64,000 nt of DNA, taken from NCBI GenBank assembly GCA_023434365.1, contig JAEYSV010000002.1:1-64000 (forward strand). Direction: 5' to 3'. A program made the translations under genes and the position numbers. Positions 50,606 to 60,632 of the stretch are shown one piece after another (the first letter of the stretch is position 1; each line of letters begins with the position of its first letter). The DNA comes from Bacillota bacterium (GTDB lineage: Bacteria > Bacillota > Clostridia > Lachnospirales > Lachnospiraceae). Under the pieces are notes generated by a model that searched no databases, had not been told where the DNA came from, and saw only the letters and a program-made list of their open reading frames with translations.

Positions 50606-51616
50606 TTAGTTATTGATTAATTTGTTACCATCATTCCAGCTATAAAGTTTACGAAGTTCTGTTCCAACTTTTTCAGATGGATGTTCAGCCCCTCTTCTTC
50701 TCATTGCTAAGAAGTTTGGACAATTTACCATATTTTCAGTTAACCAGTTACGTGCAAATACACCTTCCTGGATATCTTTTAATACCTGACGCATAGCATT
50801 CTTAGTATCTTCGGTAACAATTTTAGGTCCAGTAATATAATCACCGTATTCTGCTGTATTAGATACAGAATATCTCATTCCAGCAAATCCACTTTCGAAG
50901 ATTAAGTCTACGATTAATTTCATTTCATGGATACATTCAAAATAAGCACTTTCTGGTTCATATCCAGCTTCTACTAATACTTCAAAACCAGCTTGCATTA
51001 ATGCAGATACACCACCACAAAGGACTGCTTGCTCGCCAAATAAATCGGTTTCTGTTTCTTCACGGAAAGTGGTCTGAAGAACACCTGCTCTTGCTCCACC
51101 AATTGCCAATGCATAAGCAAGACCTAAGTCATAAGCATTACCAGAAGCATCCTGATGAACCGCGATAAGACATGGTACGCCTTTTCCTTCTAAGTACTGG
51201 CTTCTTACCGTATGTCCTGGTCCTTTTGGAGCAATCATAACTACGTTTACATCTGCAGGAGGTACAATCTGTCCAAAGTGAATTGAGAAGCCATGAGCAA
51301 ACATTAAAGTATTACCTGCTTCTAGATTAGGAGCGATGGATTCTTGATATAATTTAGCCTGCTTTTCGTCATTAATAAGAATCATAATAATATCAGCTTT
51401 TTTCGCTGCTTCAGCTGCCGTATAAACTTCAAAGCCTTGTGCTTGCGCCTTTGCCCAGGAGCTGCTGCCTTCATATAATCCGATAATTACGTTAGCACCA
51501 GATTCTTTTGCATTCAATGCATGAGCATGTCCCTGACTACCATAGCCAATAACTGCGATTGTTTTACCTTCTAATAAAGATAAATTACAATCTTCTTGAT
51601 AATAAATCTTTGCCAT
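50606..51616 (-). CDS. ilvC: Ketol-acid reductoisomerase
   Basis: A 336-residue class I enzyme that isomerises and reduces acetolactate or acetohydroxybutyrate. Nucleotide-binding GYGSQGHAHALNAKESG (from about residue 24), PKGPGHTVRSQYLEGKGVP, the Mg2+-binding DLFGEQAVLCGGV and the second-domain ECIHEMKLIVDL are present. It follows ilvN by 117 bases; the two probably form one transcript. Palindromic repeats fill the region downstream. Start ATG after AGGAGG. Confidence 0.95.
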   Translation of the reverse strand: MAKIYYQEDCNLSLLEGKTIAVIGYGSQGHAHALNAKESGANVIIGLYEGSSSWAKAQAQGFEVYTAAEAAKKADIIMILINDEKQAKLYQESIAPNLEAGNTLMFAHGFSIHFGQIVPPADVNVVMIAPKGPGHTVRSQYLEGKGVPCLIAVHQDASGNAYDLGLAYALAIGGARAGVLQTTFREETETDLFGEQAVLCGGVSALMQAGFEVLVEAGYEPESAYFECIHEMKLIVDLIFESGFAGMRYSVSNTAEYGDYITGPKIVTEDTKNAMRQVLKDIQEGVFARNWLTENMVNCPNFLAMRRRGAEHPSEKVGTELRKLYSWNDGNKLINN

Positions 51617-51733
51617 TTCTGTATCCTCCTAAATATTAATATATCTTCTACTTTGTCTGCTTAATAATAGTAAACAAAAGTGGATAGGCCAAATATCATA
51701 TCATTACTGAGATATGTAACTACTTACTGTAAC

Positions 51734-52237
51734 TTAATCTATAAAATCTGCAATATCTCCAGATCCTCTTGGTAATCCGGTAATCCCGGTACGCACCAAC
51801 TCTTTGATTACAAAACCTTCTAATAGGTTAATAAAGGCATCTATCTTCGCTTGGTTTCCTGTTAACTCAATCATTAAGGATTCTTTTGCAACATCCACTA
51901 TTTTCGCACGGAAGATATCAGCGACTGCAATTACGGACTGACGAAGTTTTTGGTCTGCCTGTACTTTAACAAGTACCAATTCCCTGCATACCGATTCTCC
52001 ATCTTTTAATTCTTTGATTTCCTTTACATCTTCTAATTTGCCAAGTTGCTTTTCAATTTGCTCCAGAATTTGATCGTCACCACTCACAGCTACGGTCATT
52101 CTTGAGAACTTTGGATCCTCTGTCTCACCAACGGTAAGGCTGTCAATATTGTATCCTCTTCGGCTGAATAAACCTGCAACACGGCTAAGAACACCGGCGG
52201 TATTATCCACAAGGATTGATAAAACCATTCGTCTCAT
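51734..52237 (-). CDS. ilvN: Acetolactate synthase small (regulatory) subunit
   Basis: A 167-residue regulatory subunit. The N-terminal ACT domain (LSILVDNTAGVLSRVAGLFS, RRGYNIDSLTVGETEDP) binds valine in relatives and gives feedback control; the C-terminal part (from about residue 80) is the ALS_ss_C domain. It should pair with IlvB encoded 13 kb away at 36805-38487; this separation is unusual, as ilvB and ilvN are mostly adjacent. It lies upstream of ilvC. Start ATG after AGGAGG. Confidence 0.94.
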   Translation of the reverse strand: MRRMVLSILVDNTAGVLSRVAGLFSRRGYNIDSLTVGETEDPKFSRMTVAVSGDDQILEQIEKQLGKLEDVKEIKELKDGESVCRELVLVKVQADQKLRQSVIAVADIFRAKIVDVAKESLMIELTGNQAKIDAFINLLEGFVIKELVRTGITGLPRGSGDIADFID

Positions 52238-52386
52238 AAATATTCCTCCTATTTCGGAAATATATGCAAAATGCCGTCCAATACAAAAACTGCAATGGGG
52301 GCATTTCCTATTATTTCATATTTGCCTATTAGATTATACGTATTGTATCAATTCGCTTTTTGTTTGTCAAGTACAGTAAAACAAGT

Positions 52387-52455
52387 AAAAAAGTTTCTGA
52401 TTAACTAAATTTATTCTGTTTGAAAAAGAATAAATATTTATTAAACAGAAACTTT
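52387..52455 (-). terminator. AT-rich terminator after the glycosyltransferase genes
   Basis: GTTTCTGTTTAATAAAT... pairs with ...ATTTAGTTAATCAGAAAC over most of 60 bases, followed by TTTTTT on the minus strand. It ends the yitJ-metH-glycosyltransferase string before ilvN. Confidence 0.75.
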
Positions 52456-52485
52456 ATGCATTTATGCAAAGAAAAAAACCTTTCC

Positions 52486-53421
52486 CTACAGTAGGAAAAA
52501 GACTCCGATATTGCGAATCAACCCGGTTTTATAATATTTATGTTTGATAAATAAATACCTCTTCATAAAGAAATTCGTATGATTCATCTGGACAAATTCT
52601 TTTAAAATGTAGAGGTTTTCACTTGAAAGCTGGGTTCCAAAAAGTTTAAGGAATTCTTCTCCCTGTGCTACCGTTTCTTTTAATACAAGGTGCTGTTTTG
52701 CAATAGATAGCAGTCGATTCTTAATATAAGTTAGGAAATTCACATTCCCAACCACATTGTTACCATGCTGACGGTAATCAAGCAAGGCTTTATCTAGATA
52801 ACCAATTTTACCAAATGACGTGGCAATTAATGCAATCCACCAGTCATGCATTCTTAGCTGTTTTGGCAATGAAGTTACATAGTTTTTCACCGCACCATTC
52901 ATCGCCATGGTACATCCTATTAGTTTATTTTCCATTAACATTCGATTTAAGGACAATGCTCTACAGTTGAGTTTTCCTGATCTGTGAAACGAAGGATGAA
53001 TTACGTTACGACGCTCATCCGTCACCGTTGCATCGGCAAATACGACGAGAGGTTTTTCAGTACCATACTTTTTTTCCATCGCTAGTAATTTTTTAATCGT
53101 CATCTCTATTTTCTCCTGATACCAATAATCATCCTGATCAGAAAACATAAGATACTTGTATGGACTTTTTCGTACTGCCTCAAGAAAATTAAGCTTTACA
53201 CCCTTATTTTCTTCATTTTGGTGCAATTCCACTTTTTCAGGGTAGCGCATTATATACTCTTTTACAATTTCAATGGTATGATCCTTAGAGCCATCATCAC
53301 AAACTGTAATCTTAACATTTTGCCATGTATTATCAAGGATAGACTTAAGCTGCTCTGCCACATACTGTTCTCCGTTATACGTAGCCAGGATGATGTGCAC
53401 CATTTCTCTTTCCTTTATCAT
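52486..53421 (-). CDS. Family 2 glycosyltransferase (rhamnosyltransferase-like)
   Basis: A 311-residue GT-A fold enzyme. It has VHIILATYNGEQYVAEQL, the nucleotide-sugar Asp motif ITVCDDGSKDHT, and the metal-binding MFSDQDDYW. The HDWWIALIA segment is typical of RgpB/rhamnan-type transferases. No membrane segment, so it would act on lipid-linked sugars at the inner face of the membrane. Its ATG overlaps the stop of the preceding glycosyltransferase (TAATG), so they are translated together. The longer frame from 53439 is not needed. The acceptor is unknown. Confidence 0.85.
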   Translation of the reverse strand: MIKEREMVHIILATYNGEQYVAEQLKSILDNTWQNVKITVCDDGSKDHTIEIVKEYIMRYPEKVELHQNEENKGVKLNFLEAVRKSPYKYLMFSDQDDYWYQEKIEMTIKKLLAMEKKYGTEKPLVVFADATVTDERRNVIHPSFHRSGKLNCRALSLNRMLMENKLIGCTMAMNGAVKNYVTSLPKQLRMHDWWIALIATSFGKIGYLDKALLDYRQHGNNVVGNVNFLTYIKNRLLSIAKQHLVLKETVAQGEEFLKLFGTQLSSENLYILKEFVQMNHTNFFMKRYLFIKHKYYKTGLIRNIGVFFLL

Positions 53422-54356
53422 TAGACTTCCACCTTCCAATACGATGGATTCATAGAAAGCTTTCGAATCACTGACATAGGCAGTTTATCATAGTTTTTCC
53501 CTGCCTTATAGCCAAGATACTTAAATCCACTTTGTATAATCAGATCCGGAATCAGATAAGCTTTTTTATTGTTTGCCAGATACTTCATGGTGTCTTTCAC
53601 AAGTCGCATTCCTTCATTTTCCGACTTCACTTTTCCAAAGATATCATGATACTCCTTCTGTGACACGGCCAAATCAAAATTACGACTAAACTGTTCGCGA
53701 TACGTATATTCATGAGAATGTCTTACGACAGCTTTTGATGCATAAAAGATGCTGTAGCCTGCCTCAATCATATTGGCAGCCATAATCATGTCTTCATTAA
53801 AAATGGTTTTTGTCACAAAACCATTCATCATCTCATACACACTTTTTCGATAAGCCGCACACACATTAGAGCAAAAGTAGGTTTTGATTCCAAGCGTCTC
53901 AAGATCCCTTTTACTCTTTAACTGGTCTTTATCTGGATAATTAAACTCTCTGGTATAGCACTCAATGACTTTCGCATCTTTGCGAGGCAGTTGTCTGCCA
54001 TAAACCGCAGCTACTTCTTCTTGTTCAAATCCTCGTAAGATATTCTCAATCAGATATCGATTAGCTGGCATGGCATCTTGCGTCATAAACATCACAAATT
54101 CTGCATTCGATAGACTGGCACCATAGTTTCTGGTACCACCATGATCAAACATTTCCTTCGTAATATGAATTACAGTAACATTATCCTCTAAGTCAAACCT
54201 CTCTTCATCAAGCAAAGACTCCTCTGTGTTAATGATATAAATGTGTCTGACCGAAACGGTCTGCACCTTAATCCGGTTTAATAATTCGGCAAATGTTTTA
54301 TCCGGCTTATAAGTTGGTATGATTAAATCAATGGTTCCTTTTTTCATCTCATCCAT
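53421..54356 (-). CDS. Family 2 glycosyltransferase
   Basis: A 311-residue glycosyltransferase with the N-terminal DLIIPTYKPDKTFAELLNRI, DHGGTRNYGASLSNAEFVMF (a rhamnosyltransferase motif) and MTQDAMP as the DxD-like metal site, then NEDMIMAANMIEAGYSIFY. It is coupled to the next glycosyltransferase and lies 36 bases after metH. Two starts are possible (54356 or 54347); the ribosome site is poor for both. Likely role in cell-surface polysaccharide synthesis; no other genes of such a locus are nearby. Confidence 0.83.
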   Translation of the reverse strand: MDEMKKGTIDLIIPTYKPDKTFAELLNRIKVQTVSVRHIYIINTEESLLDEERFDLEDNVTVIHITKEMFDHGGTRNYGASLSNAEFVMFMTQDAMPANRYLIENILRGFEQEEVAAVYGRQLPRKDAKVIECYTREFNYPDKDQLKSKRDLETLGIKTYFCSNVCAAYRKSVYEMMNGFVTKTIFNEDMIMAANMIEAGYSIFYASKAVVRHSHEYTYREQFSRNFDLAVSQKEYHDIFGKVKSENEGMRLVKDTMKYLANNKKAYLIPDLIIQSGFKYLGYKAGKNYDKLPMSVIRKLSMNPSYWKVEV

Positions 54357-54392
54357 ATGTCACATTTGTTGCCAATAAGCAACTCTCCACTC

Positions 54393-56849
54393 CTACGAAA
54401 TACTTAATAAACGTTTTACTAATTTTACGGCATCTCCGGCATCCTTAGAGTAACCATCTGCCCCAATTTCCTCAGCGAAACCTTCAGTAATAACTGCTCC
54501 ACCAATGATAACTTTTGCTTTGAGCCCAGCTTCCTTTACCAGGGTAACTACTGTCTTCATTTCCATCATTGTCGTTGTCATTAGCGCACTCAGTCCTATA
54601 ATATCAGCCTCGTTTTCTTTTGCCGTTTGTATAATTAACTCACTATTAACATCCTTCCCCAAGTCAATGACATCAAAACCATAATTTTTTAACATTAAGG
54701 CCACAAGATTTTTCCCAATGTCGTGTACATCTCCATCTACCGTCGCTAACACAATTGTACCAAGCGACTTATTGCTCCTACCGTCTTTTAACATAGGCTC
54801 AAGATATTCAATCGCAATTTTCATTGTGTTTGCACTAGCAATTAACTGAGGAAGAAAATATATCTGTTTTTCAAACAACTCACCTACATGATTAATTGCA
54901 GGGATTAGCATATTATTTAGTATGTCAGAAGGCATAGTTCCTAAAGCCGCTTCCTTCTTAACTACTTCTAAGATATGTTTTTGATTGCCTTTGACCACAC
55001 ATTGAAACACTTCATTTTCACTACCTTTATTACTCTGAATCTCAATGTTTTCTGGCTTTTTACTATTATTCTCTCCCGTAACAATATTAACATTATGGTT
55101 TGCTGATTGTTCAATGTAGCGTACATCGCTGTCCTCTTTAGCTAGCAGCAGATCGGAGGCCAATGCGGTATTCATTAACAAATCCTGACTTGGATTAGCA
55201 ATAGCCATTGTCAGACCTTCTTTAATCGCAAACGCAAGAAACGTACTGTTAACAAACTGCCTTTGTGGCAATCCAAAAGAAATATTAGATAGTCCAACAA
55301 TTGTAGCTACACCTAATCTATTTTTACAGTAACGGATTGTCTCCATTGTGTCAATCGCTGCACGCGAATTAGCTCCTACGGTATTAACTAAACCATCTAC
55401 TATTATGTCTTCTTTGGTTAGACCAAACTGGTCAGCACGCTCCATGATCTTATGAATTATCTCGATTTTTTCTTCCATGTTGCCAGGCAGTCCTGCATCA
55501 GATAACGGTAATAGAATAAACATCGCTCCATATTTTTTCGCAATCGGAATTAACTTTTCGAATTTCTCTTGCTCTAGGGAAATGGAATTTATCAATCCAC
55601 GTCCTGGATAGATACGAAGTGCTGCCTCAATAATGTCCACATGACTAGAATCAATGCATAGTGGCACATCAACGGTACGGATAATCTCATAAATTGCCTG
55701 AATCATCGTTTCTTTTTCATCTATTCCATTCATTCCGACATTTACATCCAGTATGCTTGCGCCCTTTTCTACCTGTTCTTCTGCCATCTCACATACTAGC
55801 GAAAAGTCGCCCACTTTTAGCTGCTCTTGTAAGGCTTTCTTCCCCGTCGGATTAATTCTCTCTCCAACTACTACAAATGGTCCATCAAGCGCAAATTCAT
55901 ATACTGTCCGTTCAGTTGTAAGCATTCTTCTTTTTTCATGATTAACTATCGGTGGCGTCATACCCGCAGATTGCTGCACTAATCTTTCAATGTGCTTAAT
56001 TGTTGTACCACAACACCCTCCTACAATCCCAGCACCTGCCTCAATTAACGTCAGCATAGTCTGGGAAAACTCTTCCGCTTCCATTGTAAATACGGTCTTA
56101 CCATTTACCAAAGATGGCAGACCTGCATTAGGTTTTGCAATCACTGGAATTCTGGCAACTGACTTCATGGCTGTAATGATGTCGCCCATTTTGTCTGGGC
56201 CTACTGAACAGTTAACCCCAACTGCATCAGCACCAAGTTCCTGTAATACTACCATGGCAGTTTCTGGATTCGTACCATATAACGTCCGGTTGTCTTCATT
56301 ATAAGTAAGTGACACCATAACTGGCAAATCACACAACTCACGTATGGCAAGTAATGCAGCACGACACTCTTGAAGACTCATCATTGTTTCGACTATAAAT
56401 AAGTCAACTCCGGACATGAGCAAATAGGTGACCTGTTCTTTGTACACATCAACAAGCTCCTCAAACATCATTTTTCCCATTGGATATAACTGCTGCCCAA
56501 CCATCGTAATGTCTGCTGCAATATACGCTTTCCTTCCACTTAAATCAGCGCGTTTTACTGCTTCTTTTGTAAGCTTAACGAGCTCAAGATTGATTTCGCC
56601 GACTTGCTTTTCCAAACCATACTCAGAAAGCTTCACGCGGTTGGAGGTAAAGGTTGGTGCTAATATGATATCCGTTCCAGCATTCAGATATCCTTTTTGC
56701 AGCTCAATTAATGCTTCTTTGTTATTAAGAATCCATTGTTCTGGACAAACACCACTTGGCATGCCAGCCGCCTGAAGATTCGAGCCGGTAGCACCATCCA
56801 AATACACTATTTTTGATCTGGTTAATTGTTTAAATTCCTCTCGATTCAT
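54393..56849 (-). CDS. metH: B12-dependent methionine synthase without reactivation domain
   Basis: An 818-residue enzyme transferring a methyl group from 5-methyl-THF to homocysteine via cobalamin. Domains: homocysteine/zinc domain (1-295; Cys214 in VGVNCSVGP and Cys279-Cys280 in GGCCGTT), pterin-binding domain (about 320-590; VVGERINPTGKKAL, ILDVNVGMNG), B12 cap and B12-binding domain (about 610-818; cobalt ligand His in DGDVHDIGKNLVALML). The C-terminal AdoMet-binding activation domain of E. coli MetH is absent; this is common in anaerobes, where reactivation is done by other proteins. It lies 51 bases downstream of yitJ. Confidence 0.92.
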   Translation of the reverse strand: MNREEFKQLTRSKIVYLDGATGSNLQAAGMPSGVCPEQWILNNKEALIELQKGYLNAGTDIILAPTFTSNRVKLSEYGLEKQVGEINLELVKLTKEAVKRADLSGRKAYIAADITMVGQQLYPMGKMMFEELVDVYKEQVTYLLMSGVDLFIVETMMSLQECRAALLAIRELCDLPVMVSLTYNEDNRTLYGTNPETAMVVLQELGADAVGVNCSVGPDKMGDIITAMKSVARIPVIAKPNAGLPSLVNGKTVFTMEAEEFSQTMLTLIEAGAGIVGGCCGTTIKHIERLVQQSAGMTPPIVNHEKRRMLTTERTVYEFALDGPFVVVGERINPTGKKALQEQLKVGDFSLVCEMAEEQVEKGASILDVNVGMNGIDEKETMIQAIYEIIRTVDVPLCIDSSHVDIIEAALRIYPGRGLINSISLEQEKFEKLIPIAKKYGAMFILLPLSDAGLPGNMEEKIEIIHKIMERADQFGLTKEDIIVDGLVNTVGANSRAAIDTMETIRYCKNRLGVATIVGLSNISFGLPQRQFVNSTFLAFAIKEGLTMAIANPSQDLLMNTALASDLLLAKEDSDVRYIEQSANHNVNIVTGENNSKKPENIEIQSNKGSENEVFQCVVKGNQKHILEVVKKEAALGTMPSDILNNMLIPAINHVGELFEKQIYFLPQLIASANTMKIAIEYLEPMLKDGRSNKSLGTIVLATVDGDVHDIGKNLVALMLKNYGFDVIDLGKDVNSELIIQTAKENEADIIGLSALMTTTMMEMKTVVTLVKEAGLKAKVIIGGAVITEGFAEEIGADGYSKDAGDAVKLVKRLLSIS

Positions 56850-56900
56850 ATACTCTCCTCTTTTCTATATTTCCTTATTAACTCAGTCACAGTTCCTTCA

Positions 56901-58715
56901 CTAAGATAACAAAATATTATCTAAAAAGCTGACACGGTTAAATGGTAACATCAAATAATATCCATCTGCAAAATCCTGCATCCGATTAATCATTTCATTG
57001 GCGATCATCGCTCCGGTCATTTCTGCTTCTTCCTTCGACATCTCAGGATGATACCGGTTTACGATTTCTTCCGGAACATGAATACCGGGCATCTCATTGC
57101 GAACAAAATTAGCATTTCGGTAACTGACAAATGGCATCACTCCACATAGAATCTTCGCATCTATCTTACTTTTTATAATGCGTAGGCGATTGGCATCCTC
57201 TTCACAATATACTGGTTGTGTTAGAAAATAAGATGCACCCGCCTCAATTTTGTGTTTCATTCTCTCTATTACTTTATCCAGATTCCCTCTGGCATAATTA
57301 AGTGCACCCCCATAATAAAAGGGATCCACATTAAGATGTTCTTCGTTCATTTCCTTCACAAATTGCATTAATCGAATAGAATTATAGTCAAATACATTGG
57401 AAGTATGGCTTCTACTTACGCTAGGTACAGGATCACCCGTAACTAGTAATAGGTTACGTATATCATGAATATGTGCACCCAGTAAAGTGGAGCGCATCGC
57501 TATCATATTCTTATCCCGACAGCTTATGTGTGGCATTACATCTAAGCCAACCTGTTTCGCAATCTTAATCCCCATCATCACAGAATCGATTCGACTTCTT
57601 CCCCCAGGGGAATCAGCAAAGGTTATGATATCGACTCCATGACGTTTCACAATATCAGCCTGATTAACCAAGTTATCATATTGGATATCATAAGGAGGGT
57701 CTAGCTCCACAGCAACCACTTTCTTTCCTGCCTTTAACTTATCGATAAATGCATTGGCAGGATAAGATTTTGTTGTTACCTCTTCTTGATTTTCCTTCTT
57801 TTTTTGTTCTGATAGCTCTCTCGTTTCTATACTATGGCCTGACTGCAGTTTAGTGAAAACAAAAGTGTTAGTCAGTTCATAAATCGAACGAATATATCCT
57901 GGATTGCTACCACAACAAGCACCAGCTATAGATACACCCTCTTGTAATATCAACTCCATATTATCCCTATAATAACCGATATTATCACGAAAGACCAGTC
58001 GATTATGAAGTTGCTCAGGATAACTTGCATTTGGAACAATTGCGATTACTTTATTCTTAGGAAATACCATTTTCTTAACAAGCGTAAGCATATGTCCCGA
58101 ACCGACTCCACAGTTAAACCCAAGACCGGAAAGTTCATCTATTCTTCCCATTTCAAGTAGAATTCGATTCATACTGATACCGTCTCTGGTGTATCCAAAC
58201 TTATCAATGCAAAAACTTGCATGAATAAAGAGATCAGGTTTGGCACGTATATAGGGAATCAATTCTTTTATCACAGACATGTTTTCGAATGTTTCAAACC
58301 AGATAGCATCCACACCCTCTGATATCATTATATCACATAGAGTCTGATACTCCTTAAGAATTTCCTCCTGCTCCTCTCCTTGCATTGGAATTGGACCAAT
58401 TGAAGCAGCAATTAATACTTTTTTCTTACTCTTAGCTACCGCCTGTTTTGCTATACGGCATCCCATACGCACAATACTATTAATCTCTTCTATTGGTTTG
58501 CCTAAAACAATGGTGTTTGCTGCAAACGTATTGGTCCGTATAATCTGTGCTCCCGCTTCAATATATTCACTATGTATCCTTTCAATAATATCAGGATTGG
58601 CTACATTAGCTGGTTCACTTGCTTCGTTCTCTCCCGTAATCTCCATATAGTAAGTTCCCATAGCTCCATCTAGCGTATACCTTATCTGATTCTCTAATAT
58701 ATAATCACGATTCAC
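56901..58715 (-). CDS. yitJ: Bifunctional homocysteine S-methyltransferase / methylenetetrahydrofolate reductase (YitJ-like)
   Basis: A 604-residue fusion. Residues 1-290 are a homocysteine S-methyltransferase domain with the zinc Cys residues (Cys202 in GFNCGVGSG; Cys267-Cys268 in AGACCGSNPG). Residues ~320-604 are an FAD-dependent MetF-type reductase (VVAVELDPPYDIQYDN, TFADSPGGRSRIDS, LLLVTGDP, YFLTQPVYCEEDANR). This is the layout of B. subtilis YitJ. It makes 5-methyl-THF and possibly methylates homocysteine directly. GTG start with GAGG upstream. metH follows, so the reductase product feeds the next enzyme. No SAM or B12 riboswitch is visible upstream. Confidence 0.9.
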   Translation of the reverse strand: MNRDYILENQIRYTLDGAMGTYYMEITGENEASEPANVANPDIIERIHSEYIEAGAQIIRTNTFAANTIVLGKPIEEINSIVRMGCRIAKQAVAKSKKKVLIAASIGPIPMQGEEQEEILKEYQTLCDIMISEGVDAIWFETFENMSVIKELIPYIRAKPDLFIHASFCIDKFGYTRDGISMNRILLEMGRIDELSGLGFNCGVGSGHMLTLVKKMVFPKNKVIAIVPNASYPEQLHNRLVFRDNIGYYRDNMELILQEGVSIAGACCGSNPGYIRSIYELTNTFVFTKLQSGHSIETRELSEQKKKENQEEVTTKSYPANAFIDKLKAGKKVVAVELDPPYDIQYDNLVNQADIVKRHGVDIITFADSPGGRSRIDSVMMGIKIAKQVGLDVMPHISCRDKNMIAMRSTLLGAHIHDIRNLLLVTGDPVPSVSRSHTSNVFDYNSIRLMQFVKEMNEEHLNVDPFYYGGALNYARGNLDKVIERMKHKIEAGASYFLTQPVYCEEDANRLRIIKSKIDAKILCGVMPFVSYRNANFVRNEMPGIHVPEEIVNRYHPEMSKEEAEMTGAMIANEMINRMQDFADGYYLMLPFNRVSFLDNILLS

Positions 58716-58743
58716 ATCTCTTTCCTCACTTTACTTGTTTCTT

Positions 58744-58779
58744 AAAAGGCTAAGCATAATTTAGCATGCTTAGCCTTTC
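58744..58779. terminator. Bidirectional-type terminator before yitJ
   Basis: AAAGGCTAAGCA / TGCTTAGCCTTT, with T-rich flanks. On the minus strand it ends the lipoprotein transcript; the yitJ promoter must lie within or very near it. Confidence 0.85.
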
Positions 58780-58841
58780 TTATTATTTGCAATTATATAT
58801 TCTTATTCTATCTTCGGCTATCATTTTTTACCTATAACTAG

Positions 58842-60632
58842 TTATTTGTTTTTGATTGGCGTAAACTCCCTCGTGTTAATTACTTCCGGCCCATAATCGG
58901 AGCGTGTCTGCTCCTTCCCGGCTTGATTATTACGATACATCCTGACAATACAATATATCATGATAGAAGCTACCACTATGAAAACAAAGAAAAATACATA
59001 GAGATAAAACATTTTATTGATATCTGTCATCCTTACAGATATCATTACAGGCATATTAATTATGGCGCTCTCACTTATCACATACTGCGACCCTTCTTGA
59101 TGTTCGAGTAAAGAAAGCTCTCCTTGCTCTGGATGCATTGCATAAGTTTTTTGCTGAAATACAAATTCATCTAGCCCAATTTCCTCTGACATACGAACAG
59201 AATATTGTGCCTCAATGTCATTAAGTTGCCACCGATATCCTTTAATCTGAGGTAAATACTTACTTAGATCGAGGGAATCTTCAAGTACGAATTCTGTATC
59301 TTTCAGATTGCGTTTTGGCAATTGTTCAACACCAAGCTGATTGGTATCCTCTGATAGAGATGAAAACATCGTGGTAAATGATATTGTAATTTCATCTTGA
59401 GCATCACTGATGGACATAATATCCGGCATATCTGGATAAAACTTCTTTAGAGCACCCTCTGTCAAATCACATTCGTTCTTACTAAAGGAAACTTTTACAA
59501 CACGCTGTCCAGAACGGTCTGAACCAAGCAAATAGTCCACAGAGATATTGTTTAGATTCACCATCGTATTACTAAAGAAACTAATCTGATAATCCTTATC
59601 ATATCGGTAAGCCCCTGCATAGTGATACCCCTGTGGCACCTCAATGTCTGGTAACTGATTGGTATAGGATACTGAAACATCACTTAACTTTTCTGGAAGC
59701 TTAATATAATTGTAGATATACGGATATTCTAACGAGAACATACTAAAAAACTGCCCCAGATTATAAGTCTCCTTAATCTCAACCTTCTTTTGAAATGGAT
59801 TAAATACACTTTGATAAAAAATATCCTCTTCCCCACAATTCAAATCCGCTAGCATCAGGAATTCCTTGACACTCTCATTTTCTAACGTAAAAGTTATTGT
59901 ATGGTTGGCCATATCGATTTTATAATTCTTAGAATAGGCACTTAGCAGTTTCTTAGCATCACTAAGATTCACCATATCAAGGTCGCCTTGATGGAACTGA
60001 AGTACAATGGTTTTTGCATAATTATCATCATAATCATAAATTGAATAAACACTTGCTGTTTTCACCTTTGGTGTCATCTCCATGACAAATCCAGGATCCT
60101 CTGTTCCGGAATATACAAGCTTGTCTTCAAAATATATCTCATTGGTTCCGATTTCATAAGAGGTAAAGCCACTCATCCAATCAGAATATTCACTTTCATT
60201 AAATGCATCAATTGCCCATTTGACCAAATCATACGTTACTTGGCTCTCTCTAAACTCAATGTCGCTCAAAAAGACAGAAGTATCCGAATACCAGGTTGCA
60301 TCATGTGCCTTTCCGGTAATCTCTTGTACCTTTTGGTTATACTCATCAATATTATCAAATCGGAAAGAAAAGGAGTACACGGCATCCCCATTCTCTTTCA
60401 TCGTTCGAATTAAATTGACTTCTTTTGGTGCTTTCGCTTCTAAGAGCAAGTCTAGCTCATAGTAACCACCCTCTAGATTAGTAGCATCACTTTCACTAAT
60501 CGTAGCGGATACGACACGTTTGCCAGAACCATCTTTATTAAATTCTATTACTGAAGTGACTTGTGTCCCACACCCGGATAGCATCAGCATTCCAAGTAAG
60601 GCTATCGTCAATAGCATCAAGCGTTTCATCAT
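58842..60632 (-). CDS. Large membrane-anchored lipoprotein of unknown function
   Basis: A 596-residue protein. The signal peptide ends in the lipobox MLSGC, so the N-terminus is lipid-modified. One membrane helix lies near the C-terminus (about residues 548-572), followed by a short basic cytoplasmic tail. The extracellular part of ~520 residues is beta-rich, starting with TSVIEFNKDGSGKRVVSATI, a pattern seen in LppM-like lipoproteins of Firmicutes. Being anchored at both ends would tether it flat to the outer face of the membrane. No catalytic motif recognised. Monocistronic. Confidence 0.7.
   Translation of the reverse strand: MMKRLMLLTIALLGMLMLSGCGTQVTSVIEFNKDGSGKRVVSATISESDATNLEGGYYELDLLLEAKAPKEVNLIRTMKENGDAVYSFSFRFDNIDEYNQKVQEITGKAHDATWYSDTSVFLSDIEFRESQVTYDLVKWAIDAFNESEYSDWMSGFTSYEIGTNEIYFEDKLVYSGTEDPGFVMEMTPKVKTASVYSIYDYDDNYAKTIVLQFHQGDLDMVNLSDAKKLLSAYSKNYKIDMANHTITFTLENESVKEFLMLADLNCGEEDIFYQSVFNPFQKKVEIKETYNLGQFFSMFSLEYPYIYNYIKLPEKLSDVSVSYTNQLPDIEVPQGYHYAGAYRYDKDYQISFFSNTMVNLNNISVDYLLGSDRSGQRVVKVSFSKNECDLTEGALKKFYPDMPDIMSISDAQDEITISFTTMFSSLSEDTNQLGVEQLPKRNLKDTEFVLEDSLDLSKYLPQIKGYRWQLNDIEAQYSVRMSEEIGLDEFVFQQKTYAMHPEQGELSLLEHQEGSQYVISESAIINMPVMISVRMTDINKMFYLYVFFFVFIVVASIMIYCIVRMYRNNQAGKEQTRSDYGPEVINTREFTPIKNK

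Noticed and set aside
54393..56849. MetH truncated by a frameshift
   Set aside because: The frame ends cleanly after the B12 domain, as in many anaerobes; no activation-domain sequence follows in another frame, and the glycosyltransferase gene begins 36 bases later.
58716..58841. SAM or cobalamin riboswitch before yitJ-metH
   Set aside because: The gap of ~125 bases is too short and contains only a terminator stem; no riboswitch core motifs.
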